A stretch of 64,000 bases of DNA from Spirochaetae bacterium HGW-Spirochaetae-2 (GTDB taxonomy: Bacteria > Spirochaetota > Spirochaetia > Sphaerochaetales > Sphaerochaetaceae): assembly GCA_002839355.1 (NCBI GenBank), contig PGXW01000017.1, forward strand, positions 1 to 64,000, read 5' to 3'. Within the stretch, counting starts at the first letter, position 1; the number at the start of each line of letters is the position of its first letter. Of this stretch, positions 16,588 to 25,501 are shown piece by piece. The notes beneath the pieces are model-generated. The model had not been told where the DNA came from and ran no database searches. It was given only the letters and a program-made list of their open reading frames with translations. The position numbers were made by a program, and so were the translations under genes.

Positions 16588-18343
16588 AGATATCGTCTTT
16601 GCCACGGTGATGCTGCCCCTGCTGGGCGCGTCCTTGGCTTTCTGTGCAAAAATACTGCCGAAAGGGCGAATCGCCGGTGTGGTGGAATACGCAGGAGCTC
16701 TTGTGGGACTGGGGCTGCCTCCATTGGTACTGATCCTATTGTTCCCCGTTGTTTTCAGTGGTCAGAGTGTGTCCGGAGTTGTCGGCCAATGGTTCGTCGG
16801 AGTAGGAATCACTTTCCGTTTCGACGCCTTGGCTTGGCTGGTCAACATGCTCGGATATACGATAGGTGCCGCAGCCTGGGTCTATTCGTTGGGAGCTGGA
16901 CCAAAAGGCCCCGCTTTCACCGGAGTGTTCCTTATCCAGACTGCAGCCCTATCCGCGACCATCATGACGACCGACCTCTTCAACCTGTTCGTTTGCCTCG
17001 AGATCATGGGTATCACCTCCTATGTCCTCATTCCGACCTCAAGAAAGCCTGGAGCTACCCTCGCATCGTTCTCGTATCTCATGGTGAGCGCTTCGGCAAT
17101 GGTGTTCTTCCTGCTCGGCACATACGGATTCTATCGGTTGACCGGAGCCCTCTCCTACGAAGGAATATCCTCCGGATTGCAGGCAATCTCTTCCTCCGAC
17201 ACCATGCTGTCCATCGTTTCATTGGCCCTGCTGGTATCGGCAATCGCGATCAGGGTTGCGGTCATGCCCTTGTACGGGTGGCTTCCCGATGCCCATGCGC
17301 TTGCTCCCCACGCCGTGTCGGCTGTACTCTCGGGAGTCTTGATCAAGACACCCCTGTTTGCCCTTTCCCGAATCCTATACCTGTTCCCGTTCGGCATGGA
17401 AGTCGGCGAACTCATGGGTATTGCGGGAGGTCTCACCGCAATCGTCGGTGTGGTTATCGCCCTCTCACAGGAAGATGCGAAACGGTTGCTTGCCTACCAT
17501 TCCATCAGTCAGATCGGATACGTCGTCGCAGCGTGGGGGATGGCGATCTCACTCGGCGTCGATACCCCGGCGGGAACGAGTCTCATGGTCGCGGCATTTC
17601 TGCACGCCTTCTACCATGCCTTGTTCAAGGGCCTACTTTTCCTCAGTGTGGGAACGACTGTCGATATGGCCAAGGAGAGGAATGTGTATGTCCTTCGGGA
17701 CGGTATTGGCAAATTGAGGGATGCGGGTGAAAAAATCCCTGTGACGTTCATTGGTTTTGTCGTCGGAGCACTGGCGATCAGTGCCATTCCTCCCCTGAAC
17801 GGCTTTGTCAGCAAGACTGCCATCACCTATGCCATGAAAGGGTCTCTCAGCTACTACTTGCTCTCAATGGCGGCAGTCGGGACAGTCGCCTCGTTCATCA
17901 AACTGTCCAGGATCTATTGGCCTACCCGGAAGCGTGGTAGCCTCCACCTTGAAACGGGTGTATCACTCGGCACCGGTTCGAATCCCCAATCCAAAGCCCA
18001 TGGACTTGTCGCCCGGTTGACAGCACAATCCGCGCTGGCGGTTCTTTGCATTGCCGGAGGCTTGGCAGCTCCACATATCCTGACAATTGTCGGTACCCTC
18101 CTGTCCCGCGGTGGAACCAACAGTGCTGTTCCACCCACACTCTATTCCACCGACAACCTGTTGAAGACAGGAGCAACCACGCTCGGTGGGATCTTGCTCT
18201 TCTTCATTGCGACATCGAAGATCGGATCCAGAGTCCTGCACACCATTCGGAACCGACCCCGTAGTTTCCAAGGGTTGTTCGTCTCCTTCTCTCTGGGGAC
18301 AGCGTTTCTTGTAGCATTCCTGGTGGTAGGAAAATTCTTATGA
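16577..18343 (+). CDS. mrpD: Mrp-type antiporter large subunit D
   Basis: A 588-residue NuoL/M/N-type proton-channel subunit with about 14 helices. Key family segments are DLFNLFVCLEIMGITSYVLI with the helix-5 Glu, VMPLYGWLPDAHALAPHAVS, and SQEDAKRLLAYHSISQIGY with the helix-8 Lys. It is the only large antiporter subunit in the operon; a full-length MrpA is missing. It is the last gene, and no clear terminator follows. Confidence 0.94.
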   Translation: MRPEDIVFATVMLPLLGASLAFCAKILPKGRIAGVVEYAGALVGLGLPPLVLILLFPVVFSGQSVSGVVGQWFVGVGITFRFDALAWLVNMLGYTIGAAAWVYSLGAGPKGPAFTGVFLIQTAALSATIMTTDLFNLFVCLEIMGITSYVLIPTSRKPGATLASFSYLMVSASAMVFFLLGTYGFYRLTGALSYEGISSGLQAISSSDTMLSIVSLALLVSAIAIRVAVMPLYGWLPDAHALAPHAVSAVLSGVLIKTPLFALSRILYLFPFGMEVGELMGIAGGLTAIVGVVIALSQEDAKRLLAYHSISQIGYVVAAWGMAISLGVDTPAGTSLMVAAFLHAFYHALFKGLLFLSVGTTVDMAKERNVYVLRDGIGKLRDAGEKIPVTFIGFVVGALAISAIPPLNGFVSKTAITYAMKGSLSYYLLSMAAVGTVASFIKLSRIYWPTRKRGSLHLETGVSLGTGSNPQSKAHGLVARLTAQSALAVLCIAGGLAAPHILTIVGTLLSRGGTNSAVPPTLYSTDNLLKTGATTLGGILLFFIATSKIGSRVLHTIRNRPRSFQGLFVSFSLGTAFLVAFLVVGKFL

Positions 18344-18370
18344 TCCAAACTGTGAAAAATTGTGACAGTC

Positions 18371-18387
18371 TGTGAAATTTTTTCACA
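18371..18387. promoter_or_regulatory. Inverted repeat TGTGAAA-TTT-TTTCACA
   Basis: A perfect 7-base inverted repeat between mrpD and the next gene. Similar TGTGA blocks occur just upstream (18352, 18361). It resembles a CRP/FNR-type half-site pair but with a 7-base rather than 6-base core spacing. It could alternatively be a weak terminator. Confidence 0.4.
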
Positions 18388-18436
18388 CATGTATTTACCT
18401 TACAAAGATTTAAAAAAAAAATTTATTAAAATTCGC

Positions 18437-18466
18437 TTGCCGTTTCCACTACTGATTACGTATATT
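18437..18466 (+). promoter_or_regulatory. Promoter of the secreted repeat protein
   Basis: TTGCCG (18437-18442), 18-base spacer, TATATT (18461-18466). Expected start near 18473, just upstream of the AGGAGG site at 18492. Confidence 0.5.
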
Positions 18467-18504
18467 TCATCTTGAGATACAACCAATATTCAGGAGGAAA
18501 CTGC

Positions 18505-18665
18505 AATGAAAGGTATCAATACTCCCGGGGCAAGAGCCAGCAAAGTGGAGGCGTCGCCTCTCGTGTCGTCCAAAGGGGCGAGGTATCAAACCTTACGTTT
18601 CCTGCACTCGCTCGGGAAAGTGGTCCATTCCATGGTCCCTCCCCACTCGCTTCGTTTGGAAATGA
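18505..18665 (+). repeat. Dispersed repeat, copy 1, inserted between a ribosome binding site and a start codon
   Basis: A 161-base element beginning AATGAAAGGTATCA and ending CGCTTCGTTTGG-AAATGA. A second copy lies at 29345-29503 in the same orientation. Both copies are bounded by AATGA. Inside, GAGGC-GTC-GCCTC is a 3-base-loop hairpin, and CCAT-TCC-ATGG a second. The block of about 26 bases reading GCGAGGTAT through CACTCGCTCGG is nearly identical in both. No transposase is encoded, so it is a non-autonomous or passive element. The strong AGGAGG at 18492 now sits 8 bases before the ATG inside the element, 156 bases from the host gene's own ATG. Confidence 0.8.
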
Positions 18666-19891
18666 GACACAAGAATACCATCCTTGTAACGTGTTTCCTG
18701 CTTTGTACCGGCCTCACCCTACTGTTTGCCGCGCCCATTGCAGAGGACACGTACGGAAAAATCCAATCCATGGATCTTGCTTCGCAGAGCATGGACACCA
18801 TCATGCAAGAGTATGACAAACTCTACTCCCAAGTGACAAAGATTGCACAAAATGCATTGGAGGACATGCAAAAGGCCCGCAGTGAGGGAAATCTCCAAGC
18901 TTATCGGGATGCACATGGACGCTACTCGTCATTGTCACGCTTTGTCCTGAACCAACAGGACACCGACCGGTTGCTCCAACGCATCCTGCGGGAACCCGAA
19001 GCGGAACGCACGAAGTATGCAACATGGCTGTACGGAAAAAGCAACTACTATCGCCCGGTCCTCTCGATCGACTTCTCCCTGAGTAGAGATGGATACCGCT
19101 ATAGCTATACGCAACGGTTGCAACAAAAACCTGGTACGGATATCGTGCTTCCCGATGCTTCCCAAGTCAGGGTAGACCGCAATCGGGCGGGGATTCTCGC
19201 CGGATGGGGCTTGCAGCCTGAGACTGTCGACTTCGAACCGGGACAAACCATTGCCATGCCACTGACAAACCAGACCTTGTATGCTGTGTGGAAAAGTGCG
19301 GTCCAATTTTCCGATACTATCGGCAATATCGAATCTGTGCAGGAGCAGGTTTCAGCTGGCGATGAAATCACAGTCCCTACCGTGACACCACCGGACCAAT
19401 CGTACCGGTTTGTCGGTTGGTACGACCGCAGTACCAGAACCCTTTTGGATGATGAGACAACCTACACCGTTTCGGGAAAGGGAGCTATCTTCGAAGGTCT
19501 GTGGAAGAACCTCACCTTCGACGCGTTCAATACCATCTACTATGGGTTTGATCGGCTTCCTGTGAAAACCCAGATCGGTATGGGCTTTAGTATCTCCAAC
19601 CAAGGAAATGTTCCCTTGAGCGGGTTGAAAGCCACACTTGCAACGGAAAGCTCCCATGTCTCGATTCTCCAGGACACCATTGTAGTCAGGGATATTCCCG
19701 CAGGTATGCACAGGACCAACAACAGCCGGTATGCGACCAATATACAGTCTACAATATCCGGGGAAGCCAACACATTCCGCTTTGTCATCGATGCTGCAAC
19801 ACCGGCAGGGACGGAGATTCCGTTTGTTGTGACAATCACCGATTCGGATGGGGAAAGCTGGACATCGCAGGTTGTTTTCAAGGTCAAGTAG
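18662..19891 (+). CDS. Secreted protein with InlB-type (Listeria-Bacteroides) repeats
   Basis: A 409-residue protein starting MRHKNTILV, with a signal peptide ending near LLFAAP, a helical region (about 25-110), two Flg_new/InlB-type repeats ending in YAVWK (about 205-218) and FEGLWK (about 275-280), and a beta-rich C-terminus. Function is unknown; such repeats are common in surface proteins. A dispersed repeat precedes it and is open in frame, so translation from the strong site at 18492 would begin at 18506 and add 52 residues ahead of the signal peptide. Removing the repeat would place AGGAGG exactly 8 bases before ATGAGACAC, so 18662 is the ancestral start. Confidence 0.75.
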   Translation: MRHKNTILVTCFLLCTGLTLLFAAPIAEDTYGKIQSMDLASQSMDTIMQEYDKLYSQVTKIAQNALEDMQKARSEGNLQAYRDAHGRYSSLSRFVLNQQDTDRLLQRILREPEAERTKYATWLYGKSNYYRPVLSIDFSLSRDGYRYSYTQRLQQKPGTDIVLPDASQVRVDRNRAGILAGWGLQPETVDFEPGQTIAMPLTNQTLYAVWKSAVQFSDTIGNIESVQEQVSAGDEITVPTVTPPDQSYRFVGWYDRSTRTLLDDETTYTVSGKGAIFEGLWKNLTFDAFNTIYYGFDRLPVKTQIGMGFSISNQGNVPLSGLKATLATESSHVSILQDTIVVRDIPAGMHRTNNSRYATNIQSTISGEANTFRFVIDAATPAGTEIPFVVTITDSDGESWTSQVVFKVK

Positions 19892-19909
19892 CCGATCTTG
19901 TGGTACTCG

Positions 19910-19941
19910 ATAACGGTATCGGATTGCTCCGGTACCGTTAT
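19910..19941. terminator. Strong hairpin after the secreted repeat protein gene
   Basis: ATAACGGTA (19910-19918) pairs with TACCGTTAT (19933-19941), with an inner CGGA/TCCG. The following bases are only moderately T-rich, so it may be a weak terminator or an RNA-stability element. Confidence 0.5.
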
Positions 19942-20003
19942 GGTTGTAGTTCGACCCGGTTCTTTCCCGACCGCTTGGCTGAATAAGCTCATGGAGGCTT
20001 CAT

Positions 20004-20363
20004 ATGGAGACGAGTAACAAACCATCTCCGATAGATGCATATATCTCGACCTTCCCTTCCAACGTGCAAGACCTGTTGAACCAGATGCGGCAAACCATCG
20101 CCCAAGCGGCACCACAGGCGGTAGAAAAGATAAGCTATGGGATGCCGACCTTCTTCCTGAAAAAGAACCTGGTCCACTTCGCCGCGGCAAAAAACCATAT
20201 CGGTTTGTATCCGGCACCCAGCGGTGTACAGGCTTTCAAAGACGAACTTGCACCCTACAAGACTTCCAAGGGAGCCATACAGTTTCCACTGGATAACCCC
20301 TTACCGAAGGACCTTATCACAAGAATCGTAGCATTTCGGGTCAAGGAGAACATGGGGTTGTAA
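20004..20363 (+). CDS. DUF1801 family protein
   Basis: A 119-residue protein of the DUF1801/YdhG-like family, with IDAYISTFP, EKISYGMPTFF and a C-terminal GAIQFPLDNPLP. Members resemble frataxin-like iron-binding proteins in fold, but a role is not established. GGAGG precedes the ATG by 6-7 bases. It is followed at about 80 bases by a helicase gene on the same strand with no evident functional tie. Confidence 0.85.
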   Translation: METSNKPSPIDAYISTFPSNVQDLLNQMRQTIAQAAPQAVEKISYGMPTFFLKKNLVHFAAAKNHIGLYPAPSGVQAFKDELAPYKTSKGAIQFPLDNPLPKDLITRIVAFRVKENMGL

Positions 20364-20443
20364 CCGAATTTTATGACTAAGCCCCTTTCCAGCTGCGGGA
20401 CAAGGTGGTATGCTGTGACAGTAAACACATGTTGGGGTATTCC

Positions 20444-22396
20444 ATGGAATTGAACGATCAGCAACGAACGGCAGTCACTTATTGTGGAGACAGGACCAAT
20501 ATCCTGGTCACCGCGGGAGCCGGTTGTGGAAAGACGAGGACAATCATTGCCAGGGCCGCACATCTGGTGAAACAAGGGACGGACGCTTCGAGAATCCTTA
20601 TCATGACGTTTACCAACCGGGCTGCACGGGAAATCAAGCAACGGCTTAAAAGTGAAGTTGGCGAAACAGCGGAGTCGATGCAGACCGGCACGTTCCATGC
20701 CTTCTGCCTCAAGGTCATGTCCCGCATTCCCAAAAGCTTTGAAATCAACGGGCTCAACATAATCGATGCCGACGATCAAAGCAGTCTCATGGGTCTGATC
20801 AGGAAAACAGCAGTGAAAAAACTGCAAGGTCCGAAACGGGGCTTCCCCTCGGCGGACCAACTGTTGTCCTATTACTCGTACAGCCGCAATACACTCAAGG
20901 ATCCGCACCTCTATCTCGAATCGGAGACGGATCTGGAAAAGGACCATATCTCACTCTGCATTGAAATCTTCGGCCTGTACCAACGGGCGAAGGAAGACCG
21001 CGGATACCTCGATTACGATGATCTCCTGCAGCATTTCACAGAGATGTTGGAAAAGAAGGGGCCGTTGCGGAAAGCCGTCTGTTCACTGTTCGACGAAGTC
21101 CTTGTGGATGAGATGCAGGATACGAACCCCATCCAATTCAGCATCTTGAAACACTTCAGCAGTGAGCAGGTACGGCTATTTTGCGTAGGAGACCCTGCCC
21201 AGTCCATCTATCGTTTCAGGGGAGCCCAATTCAAACATGTGCATGAGTTCGATTCGATTTTCGGCAACAGCATTATTTTCCCGCTTTCGGTAAATTATCG
21301 CAGTTACCAGGAGATCCTGGACTTCTCCAACTGGTTGTTGCACCGCTCCCCCTACGAATATCGGGATAATCTCGAGGCTTTCCGTGGTAAAGGGAACATC
21401 CTCCCTCGTGTAGAGGATTTCGAACACCAGTCCGATGAAGCCTCATGGATCGCCGATCATATCGTTTCCTGCACTGAGAGCAAGATTCCCATGACAGATA
21501 TCATGATCCTGTACCGGAGTGCCTATGAGGCCCGCTCCCTTGAAGCCGAACTTATCAGGAGGGGAATCCCCTATCGCTTTATCGGTGGTCTGGTCCTTAC
21601 AAAATCGGCACATGTGAGGGATATCATGGCCCTTCTCCGTTTGGCACGGAATCCGAAGGACGACCTCGCCTGGATGCGGTTCCTGCAACTCTGGCCACGG
21701 GTAGGAGAACGGACGGCTGAGCGGATACTCGAGACGATCAACACCAGCGATCTAAGCAACGACGGTGTGATCAGGATTCTGGAGGAATCGTTCGGACTCG
21801 ACAATCCCGTCACCTCAGCCTTCAGAGGTGCCGTACAGTCGTTTGGAAAACCTGTTGCTTGCGTCAAATCCATCACCAACAATTTGCGACCGATCCTTTC
21901 GCAACGGTATGACCATTGGCAACAACGTGCGAAGGATCTGGAACTACTGGAGAAAGTAGCGCAGAACTACCGCTCTACTTCCCAGTTCATCGACGACTTC
22001 ACCCTCGAACCCATGAACGACACGCAAATCAGCAACGAGCATAACGACGATGCGGTGACTTTGATCACCGTCCACAGCGCGAAAGGTACGGAAGCACCCC
22101 TGTGTATCGTTGCGGCTGCGACACAATCCAACTATCCCCATTTCCGCAGTCTTGGGGACTTGGAAGCCGAAGAGGAAGAACGCAGGGTCCTCTATGTCGC
22201 ATGCACCCGAGCGAAGAACGAGCTGATCCTCACCCGATCGTCATTCAACCGCAATGCATTTTGGGTTGAACATTCTCCAGCGCAAGGAGAGCCGTATTTC
22301 CTGCAAGATATTCCAAAAGAATTGATAGTGGAAACACAACATGGATGGTCCCCAAGCACCAGTGGTGGCTTGGAAGGATTGCAGGATATTTTCTGA
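20444..22396 (+). CDS. UvrD/PcrA/Rep-type superfamily 1 DNA helicase
   Basis: A 650-residue ATP-dependent 3'-5' DNA helicase. Motifs in order: Q motif LNDQQRTAV (3-11), Walker A TAGAGCGKT (23-31), Ia MTFTNRAARE (54-63), Walker B VDEMQD (221-226), III GDPAQSIYRFRGA (249-261), IV VNYRS (283-287), V TVHSAKG and VI RRVLYVACTRAK. It is shorter than PcrA (about 720) and lacks the usual C-terminal extension, so it is a short paralogue that may act in repair. The start at 20444 is chosen by homology; its ribosome binding site is weak and in-frame starts at 20405 and 20429 exist. Confidence 0.93.
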   Translation: MELNDQQRTAVTYCGDRTNILVTAGAGCGKTRTIIARAAHLVKQGTDASRILIMTFTNRAAREIKQRLKSEVGETAESMQTGTFHAFCLKVMSRIPKSFEINGLNIIDADDQSSLMGLIRKTAVKKLQGPKRGFPSADQLLSYYSYSRNTLKDPHLYLESETDLEKDHISLCIEIFGLYQRAKEDRGYLDYDDLLQHFTEMLEKKGPLRKAVCSLFDEVLVDEMQDTNPIQFSILKHFSSEQVRLFCVGDPAQSIYRFRGAQFKHVHEFDSIFGNSIIFPLSVNYRSYQEILDFSNWLLHRSPYEYRDNLEAFRGKGNILPRVEDFEHQSDEASWIADHIVSCTESKIPMTDIMILYRSAYEARSLEAELIRRGIPYRFIGGLVLTKSAHVRDIMALLRLARNPKDDLAWMRFLQLWPRVGERTAERILETINTSDLSNDGVIRILEESFGLDNPVTSAFRGAVQSFGKPVACVKSITNNLRPILSQRYDHWQQRAKDLELLEKVAQNYRSTSQFIDDFTLEPMNDTQISNEHNDDAVTLITVHSAKGTEAPLCIVAAATQSNYPHFRSLGDLEAEEEERRVLYVACTRAKNELILTRSSFNRNAFWVEHSPAQGEPYFLQDIPKELIVETQHGWSPSTSGGLEGLQDIF

Positions 22397-22418
22397 TGTA
22401 TTCGAGGAGGTAAACGAA

Positions 22419-23483
22419 ATGGCACGATATTTCAAGAATCGCAGCGCTGCCCAAGGCAAACCGCCAGGAGAATTAACTTTCATCGGACGCCAGAAGATGG
22501 AGAAGGTCAAAATCCATCTCATTCAATACAACGAACAATTGATTGAGGAAACGGACGTGGTCTCGTTGGCTGAAATCAAGGAGAAGCGGATTGCCGGTAC
22601 CATTGCGTGGCTCGATATAATTGGATTGCATGACACTGAAACCATTGCCACGGTCGGAGTGAACTATTCAATCCATCCGTTGACCCTTGAGGATATTATC
22701 AATACCGGCCAGCGACCGAAGGTCGAGGAATTTGAGGATTATATTAGCGTAATGGTAAAGATGTTGCGCCTGGAAAGTGCAGATAATAAGATACATGGCG
22801 AACAACTTGCCTTCGTCATGGGAACCGACTATCTGATTACATTCCAGGAACGTCCGGGCGATGTTTTCGATCCTGTTCGGGAAAGGCTTCGGCTCATGAA
22901 AGGAAGAGTGCGCCGTTCTGGTACCGATTATTTGATGTACGCGCTCCTGGATACCATTGTCGACAACTACTTGGTGCTCATAGAACGGTTGGGGGAACAG
23001 ATCGAGGCAATCGAGCCTATCATTATCGACAACCCGGGGCCGGGAATCCTCTCCCAGATCAACGAATATCGCAGGGAACTTCACTTCCTCAGATCCTCGA
23101 TCCGTCCGGGACGGGATGCGATACGGGATTTCAGCAGATTGGAATCGGATCTCATAACTTCCACCACCACAATATTCCTGAGGGATCTGAACGACTTGGG
23201 CACACATGCGGTCGAAGCAATGGACACCTATCGGGAGATTCTCAAGGACCAGTTGGACAGTTACTCCGCCAGTTCGGGAAACAGGTTGAACGAAGTCATG
23301 AAATTCCTCACTGTGTTCTCAGCGATATTTATTCCACTTACCCTTATGGCAGGAATATATGGAACCAACTTTTCATATTTGCCGGAACTATACTACAAGT
23401 ATAGCTATTTCATTTTCCTGGGAGTCCTTGCCGTACTTGCGATAATCATGATTCTTATCTTCAAACGGAAAAAATGGTTGTGA
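22419..23483 (+). CDS. corA: CorA-type divalent cation channel with GTN signature
   Basis: A 354-residue CorA/MRS2/ALR family protein: a large cytoplasmic alpha/beta domain (1-285) and two C-terminal helices (about 296-348). The pore signature normally reads GMN; here it is GTN at 315-317 (codons GGA ACC AAC) within IYGTNFSYLPEL, followed by the usual acidic loop and a basic tail. ZntB-type relatives also vary at this site, so magnesium specificity is uncertain. GAGGAGG lies 8 bases before the ATG. It starts 22 bases after the helicase gene. Confidence 0.9.
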   Translation: MARYFKNRSAAQGKPPGELTFIGRQKMEKVKIHLIQYNEQLIEETDVVSLAEIKEKRIAGTIAWLDIIGLHDTETIATVGVNYSIHPLTLEDIINTGQRPKVEEFEDYISVMVKMLRLESADNKIHGEQLAFVMGTDYLITFQERPGDVFDPVRERLRLMKGRVRRSGTDYLMYALLDTIVDNYLVLIERLGEQIEAIEPIIIDNPGPGILSQINEYRRELHFLRSSIRPGRDAIRDFSRLESDLITSTTTIFLRDLNDLGTHAVEAMDTYREILKDQLDSYSASSGNRLNEVMKFLTVFSAIFIPLTLMAGIYGTNFSYLPELYYKYSYFIFLGVLAVLAIIMILIFKRKKWL

Positions 23484-23576
23484 CCGCCTTTCCATCCAAA
23501 AGAAGCTGCCGCTCCAGTCTTCCGACTCTTGCGACAGCCCCATGAGTTGCGTGTGTACTATCCAGGACCTCTACCT

Positions 23577-24197
23577 CTACAACAATGCGGCCTCATATCG
23601 TTGGGTGACAGCATTCCAATCCACTACTTGCCAGAAGGCCTTGATGTAGTCGGCCCTCAGGTTCTTATACTTCAAATAGTAGGCATGTTCCCATACGTCG
23701 ATCCCAAGGATCGGGGTAAGGTTGCTGCCATCCATGAGGGGATTGTCCTGGTTTGGTGTTGAGGTGGCGGTGAGATTGCCCTTCGTATCAACAGAAACCC
23801 AAGCCCAACCTGAACCGAAACGAGTCGCGGCCAACGCCGAGACTTGTTCAACCAACCTGTCGAACGATCCGAAATCGGAGTCGATCCGTCCTAGCAGTGC
23901 CCCGGATGGTTTTGGCGAAGCTTCCGGCGATAGGATCGAAAAATAGAGGTTGTGATTCCAATACCCTCCTCCATTGTTCCGGATTGCGGTCCGGATAGCC
24001 GGATCCGATATTGAATCAAGCTTCCCCAAGATTTCTTCGATCGATGAGCCCGAAAGTTCAGGGACTTTCTCCACAGCTGCGTTGAGATTGTTGGTATACC
24101 CGGCGTGATGCTTGGTGTAATGGGTCACCATAGTCAGCTCATCGATATGCGGTTCCAAGGAACCATACCCATAGGGTAATGAATATTGAGTAAACAT
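23577..24197 (-). CDS. sodA: Superoxide dismutase, Mn/Fe family (Mn-type features)
   Basis: A 206-residue enzyme that converts superoxide to O2 and H2O2. Metal ligands are H26, H82, D167 and H171 (DVWEHAYYLKYKN). GGGYWNH (76-82) and Gln150 in STPNQDNP follow the Mn-type pattern rather than the Fe-type; cambialistic use remains possible. It starts 48 bases after the flavodiiron gene on the same strand, forming an oxygen-defence unit. No signal peptide is seen, so it acts in the cytoplasm. Confidence 0.94.
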   Translation of the reverse strand: MFTQYSLPYGYGSLEPHIDELTMVTHYTKHHAGYTNNLNAAVEKVPELSGSSIEEILGKLDSISDPAIRTAIRNNGGGYWNHNLYFSILSPEASPKPSGALLGRIDSDFGSFDRLVEQVSALAATRFGSGWAWVSVDTKGNLTATSTPNQDNPLMDGSNLTPILGIDVWEHAYYLKYKNLRADYIKAFWQVVDWNAVTQRYEAALL

Positions 24198-24245
24198 TGC
24201 GTACCTCCGTACCTAATGCTTGCGGAACATGCTTTTCCAGGCCTC

Positions 24246-25457
24246 TTACACATGTGCAATGTAGGACTGGGTTATCGCATCTGCCAAAACATCCAACTCC
24301 TTCTCCTGTTCCGCTTTCAAGGAGGAGTGGATATCCAGTGGTTCACCGATGAACCGTATATCTTTCATGGTCCCCAGCAATCCGGACATGAGTTTGACCG
24401 CAGCAGAAGACCATGTGTGGTTGCCGAGTAAAGCCACCGACCTGTTTTGCAGGTTCAAGGCGGCCATTTCCCGCAACAGCGATTCCATGGGAAAATAGAG
24501 GTGCATATTGTAGGTCGGACTTGCCAACACGATATGGCTGTACTTCCAGATATCTGAGATTATATACGAAGGATGGGTCTTGGACACATCGAACATGCGC
24601 AAGTCGGGTATTCCCCGTTCGGCCAATTTGTTCGCCAGGGCGGTCATTGCATGTTCCGTATTGCCATACATCGAGGCATACACCAGCACTACCCCGTTCT
24701 GTTCAGGGGTATAGGTACTCCACAACGCATACTTGTCGAGGATATACTGGATATCCTTACGCCAGATCGGGCCGTGGAGTGGGCAAATCATGGTAATCGA
24801 TTCGAGTGGAAGCCTCTTCAACACTGCTTGTACCTGGGACCCGTATCTTCCGACGATATTCGCATAGTATCGTCGTGTCTCATCCAGGAATGTCCGTTCA
24901 AAATCGGTCTCATCCGCAAAAATAGTTCCGGAATGGGCACCGAATGAACCGAAGGCATCGGCACTGAACAATATCCCGTTCTTCTGCTCGATCGTGAACA
25001 TTACTTCCGGCCAATGGACCATGGGAGCCATATGGAATTTCAACGTATGTTCTCCCACGTTGATCGTATCACCTTCTTTCACAACCAAGGCATTCTGGGA
25101 AATGTCCAGGGAATAATACTGTTTGAAGAATTCGAAAGTCTTCTTGTTTCCGACAACCTTTACCTTGGGATACATCCTGACGATGGTTTCGATGTTTCCA
25201 CAGTGATCGGGTTCCATGTGGTTTATGACCAGATAGTCAAGGGTCCTCTCCCCTAGAACGGCTGTAGTATTCTCGATGAACTGGTCTCGGATCGCCGAAT
25301 CGACGGTGTCCAACAATACTGTCTTTTCATCAAGTATGAGGTATGCGTTATATGCTACCCCATCGGGTAACGGAAACATATTCTCGAATCGTTCGATCCG
25401 TCTATCGTTCCCGCCGATCCAGTACACATGATCAGCGATTTTTCGTGTAATTCGCAC
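24246..25457 (-). CDS. Flavodiiron protein (FprA-type oxygen or NO reductase)
   Basis: A 403-residue class A flavodiiron protein: a metallo-beta-lactamase-like diiron domain (1-250) and a flavodoxin domain (255-400) with the FMN loop ASMYGNTEHA. Diiron ligands are complete: HMEPDH (H80, E82, D84, H85), H148, D167 and H228. It reduces O2 to water, or NO to N2O, with electrons from rubredoxin, which is not encoded nearby. The start is a GTG at 25457, with GAGGAG 7 bases upstream; this gives the family N-terminus. It is followed by sodA. Confidence 0.93.
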   Translation of the reverse strand: MRITRKIADHVYWIGGNDRRIERFENMFPLPDGVAYNAYLILDEKTVLLDTVDSAIRDQFIENTTAVLGERTLDYLVINHMEPDHCGNIETIVRMYPKVKVVGNKKTFEFFKQYYSLDISQNALVVKEGDTINVGEHTLKFHMAPMVHWPEVMFTIEQKNGILFSADAFGSFGAHSGTIFADETDFERTFLDETRRYYANIVGRYGSQVQAVLKRLPLESITMICPLHGPIWRKDIQYILDKYALWSTYTPEQNGVVLVYASMYGNTEHAMTALANKLAERGIPDLRMFDVSKTHPSYIISDIWKYSHIVLASPTYNMHLYFPMESLLREMAALNLQNRSVALLGNHTWSSAAVKLMSGLLGTMKDIRFIGEPLDIHSSLKAEQEKELDVLADAITQSYIAHV

Positions 25458-25501
25458 AGAGCATCTCCTCGCTTGCAACGACCATCCATTATGTATTTCT
25501 A

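Noticed and set aside
17960-18005. GGTTCGAATCC, resembling a tRNA T-arm
   Set aside because: It lies inside mrpD in frame, and no acceptor, D or anticodon arms can be folded around it.
18371-18387. CRP site between mrpD and the secreted protein gene
   Set aside because: The TGTGA-TCACA halves are 7 rather than 6 bases apart and no CRP-type regulator is in the window; kept only as an inverted repeat.
18506-18661. 52-codon leader of the secreted protein as a genuine domain
   Set aside because: The whole stretch equals the dispersed repeat, so it is inserted DNA that happens to be open, not an ancestral N-terminus.
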